Source: Pelargonium nanum (Eukaryota; Streptophyta; Magnoliopsida; Geraniales; Geraniaceae). Taken from it: a stretch of 22,293 nt of DNA. The first letter of the stretch is position 1; the number at the start of each line of letters is the position of its first letter. A program made the translations under genes and the position numbers. Under the pieces are notes generated by a model, which was given only the letters and a program-made list of their open reading frames with translations, was not told the DNA's origin and ran no database searches. Location of the stretch: contig JAYMTF010001602.1 of NCBI GenBank assembly GCA_036897485.1, positions 1 to 22,293 of the forward strand, given 5' to 3'. This document shows positions 11,426 through 21,300 of the stretch, piece by piece.

Positions 11426-12117
11426 GTACGTGTGATCCTTTTGTTCATATTCTCAAAATTTTATTTGAATTTTAGTGTTAGTTTTAAATTTTTTGTATAT
11501 AGTTTTTTTCATTGTTTTTGTTCCTTGTTGAGCCTTTTTTGTTATGATTGTGTAGATTATATTTTACTTTTTTATGAGATTTTTTCCCACAATTTTGAGT
11601 ATCTGAGTATACTATTTTCCGGTTCTATTTTTTAATTTATTTGTTTTTGAATTGTTTCATACTGCTGTTGAGTGTTGACTTTGGGTTCCGTATAGTTTGA
11701 TCAAGGGACGTTAGTGAAATAAATCAGTTCAATTTTACACTAGAAGCTATGTTTTGGGTCCTTTGGCTGTTTGGGTGCTGAGAAAAGAAAATGGGAGTGG
11801 AAAATGTACCTGAACTAAGGAAGATGTCGTGTTGTTGTGAGTCGGGTTTTGTGACTTTTGTTGGAAGTGGCAATCAATTTTCTTCACTTGGGTATATTTT
11901 GTGACCCAATTGAGTAACTTAGGTTTGGGGAAGACTATAATTTGGACAAAAATGCTTTAAAAAAAGGTTACTTTTGCTAATCGTCTTGCATGTTGTAAGT
12001 TGATCATACTATGCATGTGCACAATAACATATGGTTGTAACTCATGTCGTAAATGCTCTAGTTTAGCTGCATTATTAGGAGTTTAGCTGATATTTTGTCG
12101 GAATCCTGCTATTTCAG
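11426..12117 (+). other. Probable 5' UTR (leader) intron of HMGB1
   Basis: A good donor (GAG then GTACGTGTG) at 11426 and a good acceptor (GCTATTTCAG) ending at 12117 bracket 692 bp of T-rich sequence typical of plant introns. Exon sequence resumes 17 bases before the start codon. The first leader exon would end at 11425. Splicing is inferred from sequence only. Confidence 0.55.
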
Positions 12118-12134
12118 GATTCTTCCTTCAAGCA

Positions 12135-13792
12135 ATGAAGCCCGCCAAAGGCAAGGGTGCAGCAAGGAGGGAGAAAAAGGAAGCACTAAAACCTGTTGAC
12201 AGGTTATTTTGTTTGGTGCAATCTTGTAGCTGATTGATGTAGTGCTTTTTTAGCTAGCTTCCAGTCCAATGGTTGGTTAGGAAGTTTCAATTGTGCGTCT
12301 GAGCGATGTCGGTGCTTCATTCATTAAGTGTTTGGATATGACATTTTAACCTTAGTTGTGTCATGAATACTTGCAATTCTCTTTCAGGAAGGTCGCGAAG
12401 CGAAAAGCTGCACTTAAGGCTGATAAGACCACCAAGAAATGGACCAAAAAGGAGAAATTGACCAAGAAAGACCCCCAGAAACCGAAGAGGCCTCCTAGTG
12501 CTTTTTTTGTTTTTCTGTAAGTCCCGCTTTATTTCCTAATGTTATGGGGGTGAATTAAAGGCTATTTTGAGGTTCACCATAATGTAATGGGTGTTCTGCA
12601 GAGAAGAGTTCAGAAAGATTTTCAAAGAAGAGCATCCCGATGTGAAGGCTGTTTCAGCTGTAAGCCACCTTCTTACCAACATGCTTCTCTAATTAGTGGA
12701 TTTTTTTATTTCTTTGAGATAAAAATTGATTTAGTTTCTTGGTGCTATGACTGAAGGTGGGTAAAGCTGGGGGCGAGAAGTGGAAATCATTGTCTAGTGA
12801 AGTAAGTACTAGAGAATCTCTTCTATGTAACTTATATTGGTTGAGTTTAGGAAAAATGTATTATGCTGCCCGGAAAAGAACCCACTTGAAATTTTATAAC
12901 TTCTTCGTGTAAAGACACTGAGTAATGTGCTTCTACTCCCACTGGGCTTGGCTATGCAGTAATCACATATTTTCATAGTCAATATTAGTACAAGAGTTCC
13001 CTGCATGATTGGTGATGCAATGGGCCAGAACATTCAGAAAAGATGGGACAAATTCGAGATAGGCGTTTATTGATTAATGCTGGAATTGAGAATTGTGGTG
13101 CATATGTGAATTTTTTGAACTTAGTTCTATAAAAATGTACCCGAGTCTTAAAGTCTGAATCTTACTCTCTAGCTGTGCCTGTGGCTTGGTTATGGACTTG
13201 CTGACTAACAGAACATGTATGCTTCATACATATTTCACTCGACTCTCTTTCATATTAAATTGTCATAGGAGAAAGCTCCATATGAAGCTAAAGCAGCTGA
13301 AAGGAAATCAGAATATGAGAAACTTATGGCAGCTTACAACAAAAAACAGGCAAGCTTTTGGTTCATCTCATTCCAATAATCTATTTAATTACTATGTGGA
13401 CTGACGAGTCTTAAGCGCACCCAGGAGGGTTCTGATGACGATGGCGAAGAGTCGGACAATTCAGTGTCTGAGGCAAACGGTGAAGATGATGACGATACCG
13501 CCGAGGTAGTCTTCTTTAGCTTTTAATCCTTTCTTTGTCCGAAACCAACCGTAGTTCCCATTCCTTGCATGTGAAGTGATGGTCATGCCCCATGGGACTG
13601 CAAAGGCCCATTTTCAGTAAAATTGGCTTCATGTTTATTCATCCATCGCTGCATTGGGGCGTAGTTGCATCTAATCTTGCATAGTGCTGTAGTAGATTGT
13701 CTTGTCCCTTCATATTCATTGCTTCTCATATTTTGATTATGTTCTCTCGGCTTTCACATTTTCAGGAGGAGGAAGATGAGGATGATGACTGA
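12135..13792 (+). CDS. HMGB1: HMGB1-type high mobility group box protein, seven coding exons
   Basis: This is an abundant nuclear architectural protein that bends DNA through one HMG box. Exons are 12135-12202, 12388-12516, 12602-12659, 12757-12801, 13269-13349, 13425-13505 and 13766-13792; they sum to 489 nt, or 162 aa. The start MKPAKGKG and EALKPVDRKVAKRKA are typical of plant HMGB1 and unlike the shorter HMGB2/3/4. A basic N-terminus (1-50) precedes the HMG box (about 54-123: KPKRPPSAFFVFLEEFR, VSAVGKAGGEKWKSLS, EKAPYEAKAAERKSEYEKL). A Glu/Asp-rich tail fills 128-162. The tail is somewhat shorter than in Arabidopsis HMGB1 (178 aa, from memory). The exon 5 donor is GC (CAG then GCAAGC); no nearby GT keeps the frame. 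All other introns are GT-AG. The gene converges on LHCB4.3 with 389 bp between stop codons. Confidence 0.97.
13350..13424 (+). other. GC-AG intron of HMGB1 (75 bp)
   Basis: The intron begins GCAAGC after CAG and ends CACCCAG. The nearest GT downstream (in TTGGTTCATC, about 13360) would shift the frame of the acidic tail. Joining at GC gives KKQ-EGSDDDG, which fits the family. GC-AG introns are a known minor class, usually with a strong AG-GCAAG context as here. Confidence 0.85.
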
Positions 13793-14181
13793 CCGGTATA
13801 AATTGGTCATATGGTTGATCTGTACATTACTTTTTCTTTTCATATGAAATTGTATTTACTACGACTCTATAATGTATCTTTGTGCGATGGGAAAGGAGAA
13901 TGTAGTTCTCATTTGACTATTGTATCTCGGCGTTGTGTCATATGTTAAATTTGAAATGAATTCTCCTTCCCGTCTTAATTCATTATCGATCTTTCCTTTC
14001 TTTGTCTGCTAATCGAGACCTACTAGTCACCTGACAACATATATACTGATAGTCTGATATTCATAAGAGAAACAACAACATAGGATTCAGAATTTGTAGT
14101 ATTTTACAGGAACATGCATAATATATAGCTGTGTGGAATTGAGTATCCAAGAAAACATGGAATGTTGTGAAGTAAAGCTGG
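13793..14181. other. Shared 3' region between convergent HMGB1 and LHCB4.3
   Basis: These 389 bp separate two facing stop codons and should hold both 3' UTRs. No other coding region is seen. I could not place polyadenylation sites with confidence. Confidence 0.55.
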
Positions 14182-16049
14182 TCACTGGGAGAAGGTAGCC
14201 AAAAAGGCGATAGGGCCTTTGCCGGAGAAAGCAGCCTCAAGGCCGAAGATGAGGAAGGCGATCATGGCGAGACGAGAATGCTTGATCTCAGCCAGTTGAA
14301 GAGCTTCCTTTTTGTCGGGATCAGCGGCCAAACCCAGGGGGTCGAAGAACTGGCCGCCAGGGTACAGCCTCTTTTCGGGGTCGAGCTCAGCGTTTCTTTG
14401 GAACTCAATGTACCCAATGACTAGTACTTCAATCCATATCAATGTGGTTAGTGAGAATGGTAGGGGCTGCCCAAGGTATGACGATCCTTCCAAAAGCTCA
14501 ACCTGAACAAATAAAGTAAAGATCATACCTGAGGAATTGTTTAATAACATAACATTAGCTAATAAATTAATATAAAATTCAGATCATTAGTGGGTGTAAT
14601 TACACATTTAATAGCAGTAATCATTAGCGCTATGTTTTTTTTAATATTAAATTATGGTGTCCATATGCTTGGGAATTGAGTGGTGGTGAAGAAAGCTACA
14701 ATGGTTACCGACAAAGACAATGTCATTAACAAGGACATTTTTGTTTGGATTATAATAAGACACCACTAATTACACAGAAACGTACCTGAGGAAATTATTC
14801 AATCATTAAGAGACACCTAAATTGACAGGACATAAAAAAAATCTCCACAAAAGTACGTCCTACTTAACACGACCTTATCAATACATAAAATTAATATGAT
14901 TTGATTAGGGACCAAATTGAGTAAATTTGTTCATATCACCCTAAAGATTTAAATTTTATCCCATCTAATTCTATTTTATTTCGTAGTAGATTTAAGTGAT
15001 TTGGTCCAACGTGTATATCAAATGGCGAAAAACTTCACATTAATTATTTCAATGTGGGATTCATTAATTTCTCTCACGTGCATGCATGCTATATAACAGA
15101 CCTTGAATATGGATCAATAAAGAAGGCAACAAAGACGGGTCATTAGACCAAAACCAAACCAAAATCAAATCAGGCTTTGATATCAAGTTAAACTTAACTT
15201 AAACCCATAAAGCTTAAATTGATAGAAAAATGATCCAACATAAATATCAAGTGATGACAAATTCCACATTACAATTAACATTCACATTACCTTATACTTT
15301 GGACCAAATCTCATAATTCCTAAATAAGTGAAAATTATAAAATAAAAACAATCAACTTAATTACAAAAAATATTACTCATTCTATCCTAAAACAATATTA
15401 TAAAATATTTAGAATCTCGTAGGCACGAGAAAAAATGCTGCAATCTATGTATGTAACTAGCACATCCTTAATTTTTACAAAAATTGAACCTGTGATATTT
15501 AATTATATTTGTATATAAATAAATAAATAAAAATACCTTTCCAGCATCTTGCCAAGCAATACCAGTGAGTCCCTCAACAGCAAGAGCACCAAGAACACCC
15601 AGCATTGCCCACCTCCCGTGAATCACCTCACACTCCCTAAACCTCTGCAACCCGAACACCTCTGCGTACGGCTGAAACGGCGTCGCTTGCACCTCCTCGC
15701 TCTCCAACCTCCTCCCAATTATGTCCCCGTACTCGTTCTTCGCCAGGTTCTGGTCCAACGAGTCAAAATCAAACTGCAAATACTCCGCCGGCTTCCCCAG
15801 CCCCAGCGGGTCGAACCCGCGGTCCCCGATCATCGTCCCATCGAGCCACTCCGGCGGCTGCGCGCCGGGGAGCCACACGAGCCGGTCCTCAACCGGCTTG
15901 GGAGCTTTCTTTGGGGGTGGCGATTTCTTGCCTCCAAATTTAAACCCACCGAAGCCGAGCTTGGCGGAGTACTTGCCGCCGGACGATGGGATTGGGTCCC
16001 GGAGGCGGGTGCCGAAGAATGTGGTGGCGGCGGCGGTGGTGGTTGCCAT
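14182..16049 (-). CDS. LHCB4.3: Chlorophyll a/b-binding protein CP29, LHCB4.3 type, two exons
   Basis: This is a minor antenna protein of photosystem II in the thylakoid membrane; it binds chlorophylls and xanthophylls and links LHCII to the core. Exon 1 is 16049-15537 and exon 2 is 14502-14182, joined in phase 0 through a 1,034-bp intron; the product is 277 aa. The first 30 or so residues ([16 protein letters not shown]...) look like a chloroplast transit peptide. Helix B carries [12 protein letters not shown] (E141, H144, R146), helix C lies near [19 protein letters not shown] (189-207), and helix A carries EIKHSRLAM (E243, H246, R248). CP29 landmarks are [20 protein letters not shown] and YLGQPLPFS. 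The protein ends [15 protein letters not shown], lacking the longer tail of LHCB4.1/4.2 and matching the LHCB4.3 (LHCB8) isoform. The intron is AT-rich with nothing recognisable. Confidence 0.97.
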
Positions 16050-16187
16050 GGTGGGTGGATGATGGAGTGGTGAAGAGAGAGTGTTGATTTGTATAGTAGA
16101 GGGTTGAGTGGTGGTGGTCCATGCAAAGGTGGCATGGAAGGTTTTAATGTGGTGGGGTTGATATTGGTGGATGGATGTGAGTGGCTG

Positions 16188-16216
16188 GGCCTTATCTCAT
16201 CTCTCAATGCCTTATC
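16188..16216 (-). promoter_or_regulatory. Paired I-box (GATAAGG) motifs upstream of LHCB4.3
   Basis: On the gene strand GATAAGG occurs at 16216-16210 and 16196-16190, about 140-165 bp upstream of the LHCB4.3 start codon and 20 bp apart. GATAAG I-boxes are known light-responsive motifs in photosynthesis gene promoters. Motifs are seen directly; function is inference. Confidence 0.55.
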
Positions 16217-16340
16217 AGGATGGTTGGATGGTTGATGGCTTCTTCACCTTATTTGTGTGGTGGGACTATCTTCTTCTTTTACCCATTAATATCACACCTA
16301 AAAGTCTAGAACACACATGTAAATAGTAATTAGTAAATAG

Positions 16341-16356
16341 AGAGAAGAAATGATTT
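16341..16356. repeat. SINE target-site duplication, left copy
   Basis: AGAGAAGAAATGATTT here matches AGAGAAGAATGATTT at 16585-16599 with one base of length difference. Its right end merges with the T-run that is the A-tail of the minus-strand SINE. Confidence 0.75.
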
Positions 16357-16584
16357 TTTTTCCAAACCATGAGGTTCCTGAGCGGATTCACAAACACACG
16401 GTTGACACCTTTAAGCCGTTTTATCATGACCAGACTAATCTTCATTCGAGCCAGGTAGAACCACAATGGCGGCAAAGCTCTCTTTATCAAGTTTTAACGC
16501 AGCTGCATTCCCTGAGACTCGAACTCAAGACCTCAGGTTAAGCTAGAACATGCCCCTTACCAGTTGACTCACGCACTTGGTGGT
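16357..16584 (-). mobile_element. tRNA-derived SINE with A-tail
   Basis: Read on the minus strand, the element starts near 16584, has an A-box-like GTGAGTCAACTGG (16572-16560) and a B-box GAGTTCGAGTCTC (16526-16514). The boxes are about 33 bp apart, as in tRNA-type pol III promoters. It runs about 140 bp further and ends in an A-run (the T-run at 16354-16361 on +). A 15-16 bp target duplication flanks it. The size of about 228 bp is normal for plant SINEs. The A-box is degenerate. The family was not identified. The insertion lies about 310 bp upstream of the LHCB4.3 start. Confidence 0.75.
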
Positions 16585-16599
16585 AGAGAAGAATGATTT
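16585..16599. repeat. SINE target-site duplication, right copy
   Basis: AGAGAAGAATGATTT pairs with 16341-16356. It abuts the 5' end of the SINE on its minus strand. Confidence 0.75.
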
Positions 16600-18254
16600 G
16601 AACTTGATATTTTCGGTAAGTAAGATACATCAGTGATGCACTTGTTTGACTCGATTTAAATATATTAGACTAGTGGTCGTACTACCTACGTGTTAGGGTA
16701 ACTTTTAGAAATATTCTAAATTTAATATAGAGAGAGCTTTCTAAATTTTGTGGGAGAACATGTTGCATGTCGAATGTGTAAGGTAATACACTAATAAATT
16801 AACAGAGATTTAAAATGTGTTTATGAGACACTATTTCGAATATGAGAGTAAGAATCTCAACTAAAAAATTCAAGAGATTGTGGATCTCATCCTCTCACTA
16901 ATGAGGTGGGTGTTTATACTTTCAAATCAAGCTCGCCGTGTGTTGTCTTATGATTGGTTGTTGGACAAGTGAGGTTCTTTCAGAGTCCACTGAGGTGTTT
17001 GAGTTCTACCCCCTCCGAGCGCGTTGTCTGTCGCCACGTGAGCTTTAGAGCTACTGCATGCATGCCCTTCGAGCGAACTAAGTGGCTAACGAATTAGTTA
17101 TGTATTTGCTTTTTGTCATGCTTGTCTGGATGAGTTGTTATAAATTTTTAGCTATTTTTTTCTTAAAAAATCACTCTCTTCTTAGTCTTTACCATTCTAA
17201 TTGGGCTTAGCTTTCTTCAGACCTATTGATAGTAATGGAGTATATCAATCCTGATTGGGCTAACTACTGACAAAGTATCCACCATTAAAATTTGTATGTT
17301 TGTCGAAGGCAAACAATAAGCCCACTATTTTCTAGGTCAAAAGCCCATAAATGAATAACCATATGTTTCTGCGTAAGCTTTTGAGGCCCATTTTTGATAC
17401 TGATGCCAATATTTATTATTAGAAACAAATAGTTTGTCTAATGGATCAATTAACAATCTTAATATTCTATGTCTAATTGTCTATGCATGTCTTCCAATTA
17501 GCAAATTCTAACTAGACTTACTGCCACAATCTGAGGGACCTATTATGTGCACGTCTCAAACTCCGTAACATGGACATCAGTCTTTTTCACAGCGTTAGGT
17601 TTAAACTACACAATCTACGTGAAAATCATATTCATCTATCGTTTTGTTCAATCTACACATGAAGAGACGGTAAGTTTAACACTTTCTATTTCATTTGCAA
17701 AAACAAATTCTAATGATTCAACACATATCAAATCCACCTAAATTACAAAGTTTGGCCAATGCCAATGTTAGGTGTATACAAGAACATGAATCCACCATTA
17801 TGAACATAAAATGGGTATAGGCTAGGCTGTAAAGAAGCAAAGATGGGTTATTGGGCAGGCATGATTCACACGTGTCACTGTCGGAACATGTTGCACAAAG
17901 CTAGAAAGTGAAGGTCACATGGTCTCAGGAGACAGCCCCAAGTGGACTACAAATGAAAAATTACCATCATCAAACCATAGCCCATGATCCCACCAATTCT
18001 ATTTCTCCTATTTTTATGCTAAAAGCAAGTTAAAATCATGATTTGGACTGTACATAATCATTTGATTATCCTATAATCTCCAACACTAATCATTCCTAAT
18101 TGTGGATCCCCTTGACATCATATACTACTACTATAATCACATGTTAATTTTGTCACAATCATTCCACCGTTCACCAAATAATACAACTTTTTTCAAACGA
18201 ATACTATAAAGTCGTTATACTTTGAATTCAAGACTCCTGATAAGATAATACTTC
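16600..18254. other. Intergenic region without a recognisable gene
   Basis: About 1.65 kb of AT-rich sequence with no credible exon. The longest frame (17547-17741, 64 codons) has no family features. Slightly GC-richer patches at about 16920-17090 and 17830-17950 contain a CACGTG (near 17035) and an ACACGTGT (near 17868), but nothing that identifies a gene. Confidence 0.5.
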
Positions 18255-18367
18255 TGTTGCTTAATATAGCCAACAACTAATTAGACTTTGAATAATTTTT
18301 TAAAAATAATGAACTCCTTGTCTTTGAATAATTTTTGAATAATTGTTGTTGGCTATATTAAGCAACA
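18255..18367. repeat. Perfect 23-bp inverted repeat (hairpin)
   Basis: The arm at 18255-18277 is the exact reverse complement of 18345-18367; the core reads TTAATATAGCCAACAAC on the left arm. The 67-bp spacer holds diverged direct repeats of a CTTTGAATAATTTTT type, and a further copy follows the right arm near 18391-18420. The pairing extends inward a few bases with a one-base bulge. No target duplication was found. Confidence 0.9.
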
Positions 18368-18537
18368 TGAGAAAAATACATATGGACTCCTCATCTTTGA
18401 ATATTTTTTTTAAAATAATGAAATGAAACAAGCTGGTGAATTATAGTAAAAAAAAATGAGAGGTGACATCATATGAGGCCTCTACGAAACCCCAAAACAA
18501 GAGAAGACCTTATTGGGATCTGATCTTGGAATAGTCA

Positions 18538-18737
18538 ACTAGTTTTTCATGAATAAGATAGAGGAGATCAAAATCATGATCAAAACTAGTATCTCATGAA
18601 AACAATAGATGAGATCAAAATCATGATCGAAACTAGTATTTCATGAAAACAATAGATGAGATCAAAATCATGACCAAAACTAGTATTTCATGAAAACAAT
18701 AGATGAGATCAAAATCATGATCAAAACTAGTATTTCA
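18538..18737. repeat. 47-bp minisatellite, four units plus a partial fifth
   Basis: ACTAGT recurs at 18538, 18585, 18632, 18679 and 18726, exactly 47 bp apart each time. The unit runs ACTAGTATTTCATGAAAACA, then ATAGATGAGATCAAAATC, then ATGATCAAA. The middle units are nearly identical; the first is the most diverged. The unit contains three short palindromes (ACTAGT, TCATGA, ATCATGAT). Confidence 0.95.
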
Positions 18738-18837
18738 ATGTCAAATTTTGTATTATTTAACATAAAAAAAGATTAGTATGGTGTTAATTTTCAATTTCTA
18801 TCAGTTCAACGTTGAAAAAATCACATAAATCACGCCT

Positions 18838-19412
18838 AAAATGCAATGCCTTGCTTGGTTAGCCGCTTTAAATAGTATTTCGAGTAAGTCTTTTCTCATT
18901 TCACGCCATGTTTTACCTGCGAATTCGGACTCAACCTGTCAGCTTTGTGACACGGAACCGGAAACATGTTCTCACCTTTTTATTTGGTGCCCTTGGACTC
19001 TGAAACTTTGGTATCGAATTCTGAATTGGTGGGGAGTTCGGACGGTTCTACCTAGGGACTGCTCATCCCTTTTAGCGTCTTGGGAGTGTATCTTTGCTGG
19101 TCATGGGGTTGATCGGAAGATGTGGGAGGCCATTTGTTCCATTACTCTCTGGCATGTCTGGATTAGTCACAATGACTTGATTTTTAACCATCAATTCCCA
19201 AGCATTGAAGAGACGTTACTTCGCCTTCAGAGTTTTTCATTATCTTTACTCCCTTGTATCGATCCTAGTTTTGGCTTAAGTTTTCAGTTTAATGCTTGGG
19301 TGTCAGGTCCGAGATCCTGTTTTTATTAAAGGCCTGATATGCCATTGTTTTGTACTTTTATTTAGACCTTCAGGTTGGACAAATAAAAGTTACTGCTCGC
19401 TTATAAAAAAAA
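18838..19412 (+). mobile_element. 5'-truncated LINE (3' end with zinc-knuckle tail)
   Basis: The only coding part left, 18841-19329 (162 codons), matches the C-terminal zinc-binding region downstream of plant LINE reverse transcriptase (zf-RVT type). It opens CLAWLAALNSISSKSFL and has C33-x2-C36-x8-H45-x4-C50 followed by HLFIWCPWTLKLWYRI. The ATG at 18841 is not a real start; a TAA lies in frame at 18826-18828, and the family motif begins mid-domain. A 3' UTR follows and ends GCTTATAAAAAAAA at 19412. Loss of the 5' part is typical of LINE insertion. No clean target duplication was found; the 3' flank holds an inverted piece of the 47-bp repeat. Confidence 0.85.
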
Positions 19413-19423
19413 TCTTGACTAGA

Positions 19424-19442
19424 ATTTTGATCTCATCTATTG
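19424..19442. repeat. Inverted 19-bp copy of the 47-bp repeat unit
   Basis: ATTTTGATCTCATCTATTG is the exact reverse complement of CAATAGATGAGATCAAAAT, the core of the minisatellite at 18538-18737. It lies just beyond the LINE A-tail, so related sequence flanks the LINE in opposite orientation. Confidence 0.85.
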
Positions 19443-20574
19443 CTTCATTCCAATCTCAAATCCATCTTGTTCCACAACTGTGGATGCAAATTCTATGAAA
19501 AGAAATATGAAACTTGCAAACAAATGAAACAATAAATTGTTGTCCATATGCTTAGCAAACAAAGACCTAGTTTAATATAAAGATACGATGGGATGGATTA
19601 GATAAAGCAAGTGCCAAAAGATCACTTGACCAGGTTTCACGTTATACAGTCACAAATTTGGAAGTTATATATAACATATATTTAACTATTAATCGTGCTT
19701 TTTATTTTTGGATTTTAATAATTATTGCATTTCTTCTTGGCAAGTGTCAAATCCATACATGATATACATGTAATTAGAAAATAAGAAAAATTTATAAACA
19801 AAATCATGTGCTATATTCGTGTTTCAGAAATAAAGAATAAGGTCTTTCAAGTATTAATATCTTTTTATTTTGGTTCAAGATTAAACTCACTTCAAAACTC
19901 AACCCAAATATTATGTGTGTATTAAAAAAATTACTCTATCTGTTACAAAATAAGTATTTTATTTTGTAATGTAAGTTTTCAATATACTATACAAAATTTA
20001 TTAATGAAATAAAAGTTCAAGTCTGACGCTTTACAGGTCTCCTCAATTAGCTGTTAAAAGATTTTGCTGAGAAACCAACTTATTCTGCTAATACATATCC
20101 TCCCCGCACCCCATTTTAGCGCAAAATGTTGCACTTGTTTGAAAGAACGTTCATTTATCTTCTTTGAATGTACGATTTGCTTTCGTGTTTTTTGAGATGA
20201 CCCTGTGGTGGCGTAGCATAGGTCTATCAGGGCCCCATGTTTCTAACATATGGTGTGAAGCAACGAAGAGTTGATGTTTGTCGATAATGTGAGTATATCC
20301 TTCAAGCAAAGTTAGAACATAAACCATGTGATTACGTTGTACGAATGTTACTAATAAAATTAATATCATACGCCTAAGATAGAACACAAATATAAGTGTA
20401 AGATTCAAGTCTAGCATAGCTAGCATCATTTGTAACATGTCACAAACATAACTCATTCCAATGTCAGATTCAACGGCCTCTTCAATTTTTTGGATTGAAG
20501 TTTGCTTTCAGCCTAACCTCGATCGTCAGTCATTAATAATTATTTCATAGCATGTATGGTCACTTTCCCCATAA
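19443..20574. other. Intergenic AT-rich region, one unassigned minus-strand frame
   Basis: No recognised gene. The minus-strand frame 20456-20151 (101 codons) has a hydrophobic first half and ends ETWGPDRPMLRHHRVISKNT; I do not recognise it. It may be a degraded element fragment or chance. The sequence near 19931 (ACTCTATCTGTTACAAAATA) resembles one end of a Stowaway MITE, but no partner end was found. Confidence 0.4.
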
Positions 20575-20764
20575 TCAAAAGCTACAACTATGCCACTCTC
20601 ACAGCTCAAATCTCATCCCGTCAAGTCCGTTCTCATTCGAATCTTGGTGCTCCCCCCGATGAGCCTCCTCTTGTAGCTTCTAGTTTTTTTTTTTTCTTGT
20701 ACTTGTACTATTTTTACGTTTTATGGGACCTTAATAAAATAGTACCGCTTGCTTATAAAAAAAA
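20575..20764 (+). mobile_element. Short retroelement fragment with LINE-like 3' end
   Basis: The segment ends GTACCGCTTGCTTATAAAAA plus more A (A-run to 20764). This matches the end of the LINE at 19389-19412 with few differences, including the shared GCTTATA before the A-run. Upstream it has a B-box-like CATTCGAATC (20634-20643) and a T-run (20684-20695). It may be a SINE that uses the LINE's tail, or another 5'-truncated LINE copy. The left border is uncertain. Confidence 0.5.
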
Positions 20765-20875
20765 TAACTCACAAGTCTTATTAGCTATTGGATGATGTTG
20801 AAAATGTATGTGGACATTTCAAAAACTAGTTGTCATACATATATGTTGGTTTGGTTAAAACTTAAAACTTAAAAT

Positions 20876-20908
20876 GTGTAGTGTAGTGTAGTGTAGTGTA
20901 GTGTAGTG
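20876..20908. repeat. (GTGTA)n microsatellite, six units
   Basis: GTGTA repeats six times without interruption from 20876, followed by a partial GTG. Confidence 0.95.
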
Positions 20909-21300
20909 GTGGAGCCAAGAGTAAAGAGAAGAGGCCAAGAAACAGATGATCAGAACTGAGAAGCAGAGGACAAAAGGCCATAGATTGATAGATAGAGCAT
21001 GTGAGTCTGGTCTGGGGTCTTCGGCTCTACTGCTCTGCTACGTCGTTTCTGTCTCTCCCAAGTCGCTGTCGTTTCACTGCTAAGACACACACGTGCACCC
21101 TCTGACATCCCCCATTCGTGCGACCTGCACTGCACTGCACACATCGGAAACTGAAATCTTTTGTACTACATTATTATTTGTCAGAATTTAAAATATGCTG
21201 ACCCCTCCCACTCCACACGTGTGCCTCAGACCTCGTGTCTCGTGGCTGACCTGACCTTCCCATCCTGCCCCTTTGACTCCTTATCTCTATCTCTAAATTC
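20909..21300. promoter_or_regulatory. C-rich, G-box-containing segment, possible orphan promoter or leader
   Basis: This segment is visibly richer in C and CT than its flanks. It has two CACGTG G-boxes (21090-21095 and 21216-21221), a TGCACTGCACTGCAC run near 21125-21139, and CT-rich stretches like plant 5' leaders. No coding region can be attached to it inside the window. It could be the promoter of a gene beyond the right edge, displaced by the element that starts at about 21304. This is inference. Confidence 0.3.

Noticed and set aside
15369..15410. Stowaway-like end (ACTCATTCTATCCTAAAACA) in the LHCB4.3 intron
   Set aside because: It is only loosely similar to the Stowaway terminus, and no matching inverted end with a TA duplication was found within a few hundred bases.
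15549..16207. Long open frames on both strands overlapping LHCB4.3 exon 1 (for example 15549-16073 + and 15830-16207 -)
   Set aside because: They are antisense or out-of-frame shadows of a GC-rich chloroplast-protein exon, with low-complexity Pro/His/Gly content and no family features.
16500..16580. Candidate true tRNA gene on the minus strand (GTTCGAGTC and an A-box-like motif)
   Set aside because: The acceptor and anticodon stems do not form, and the segment continues into a longer body with an A-tail and target duplications, so it is a tRNA-derived SINE.
19931..19970. Stowaway-like end (ACTCTATCTGTTACAAAATA)
   Set aside because: The one-sided similarity is fair, but the opposite terminus could not be located, so no element was called.
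20151..20456. 101-codon minus-strand frame
   Set aside because: It has no recognised domain, no splice context and sits in element-rich AT sequence; kept only as a note in the intergenic entry.
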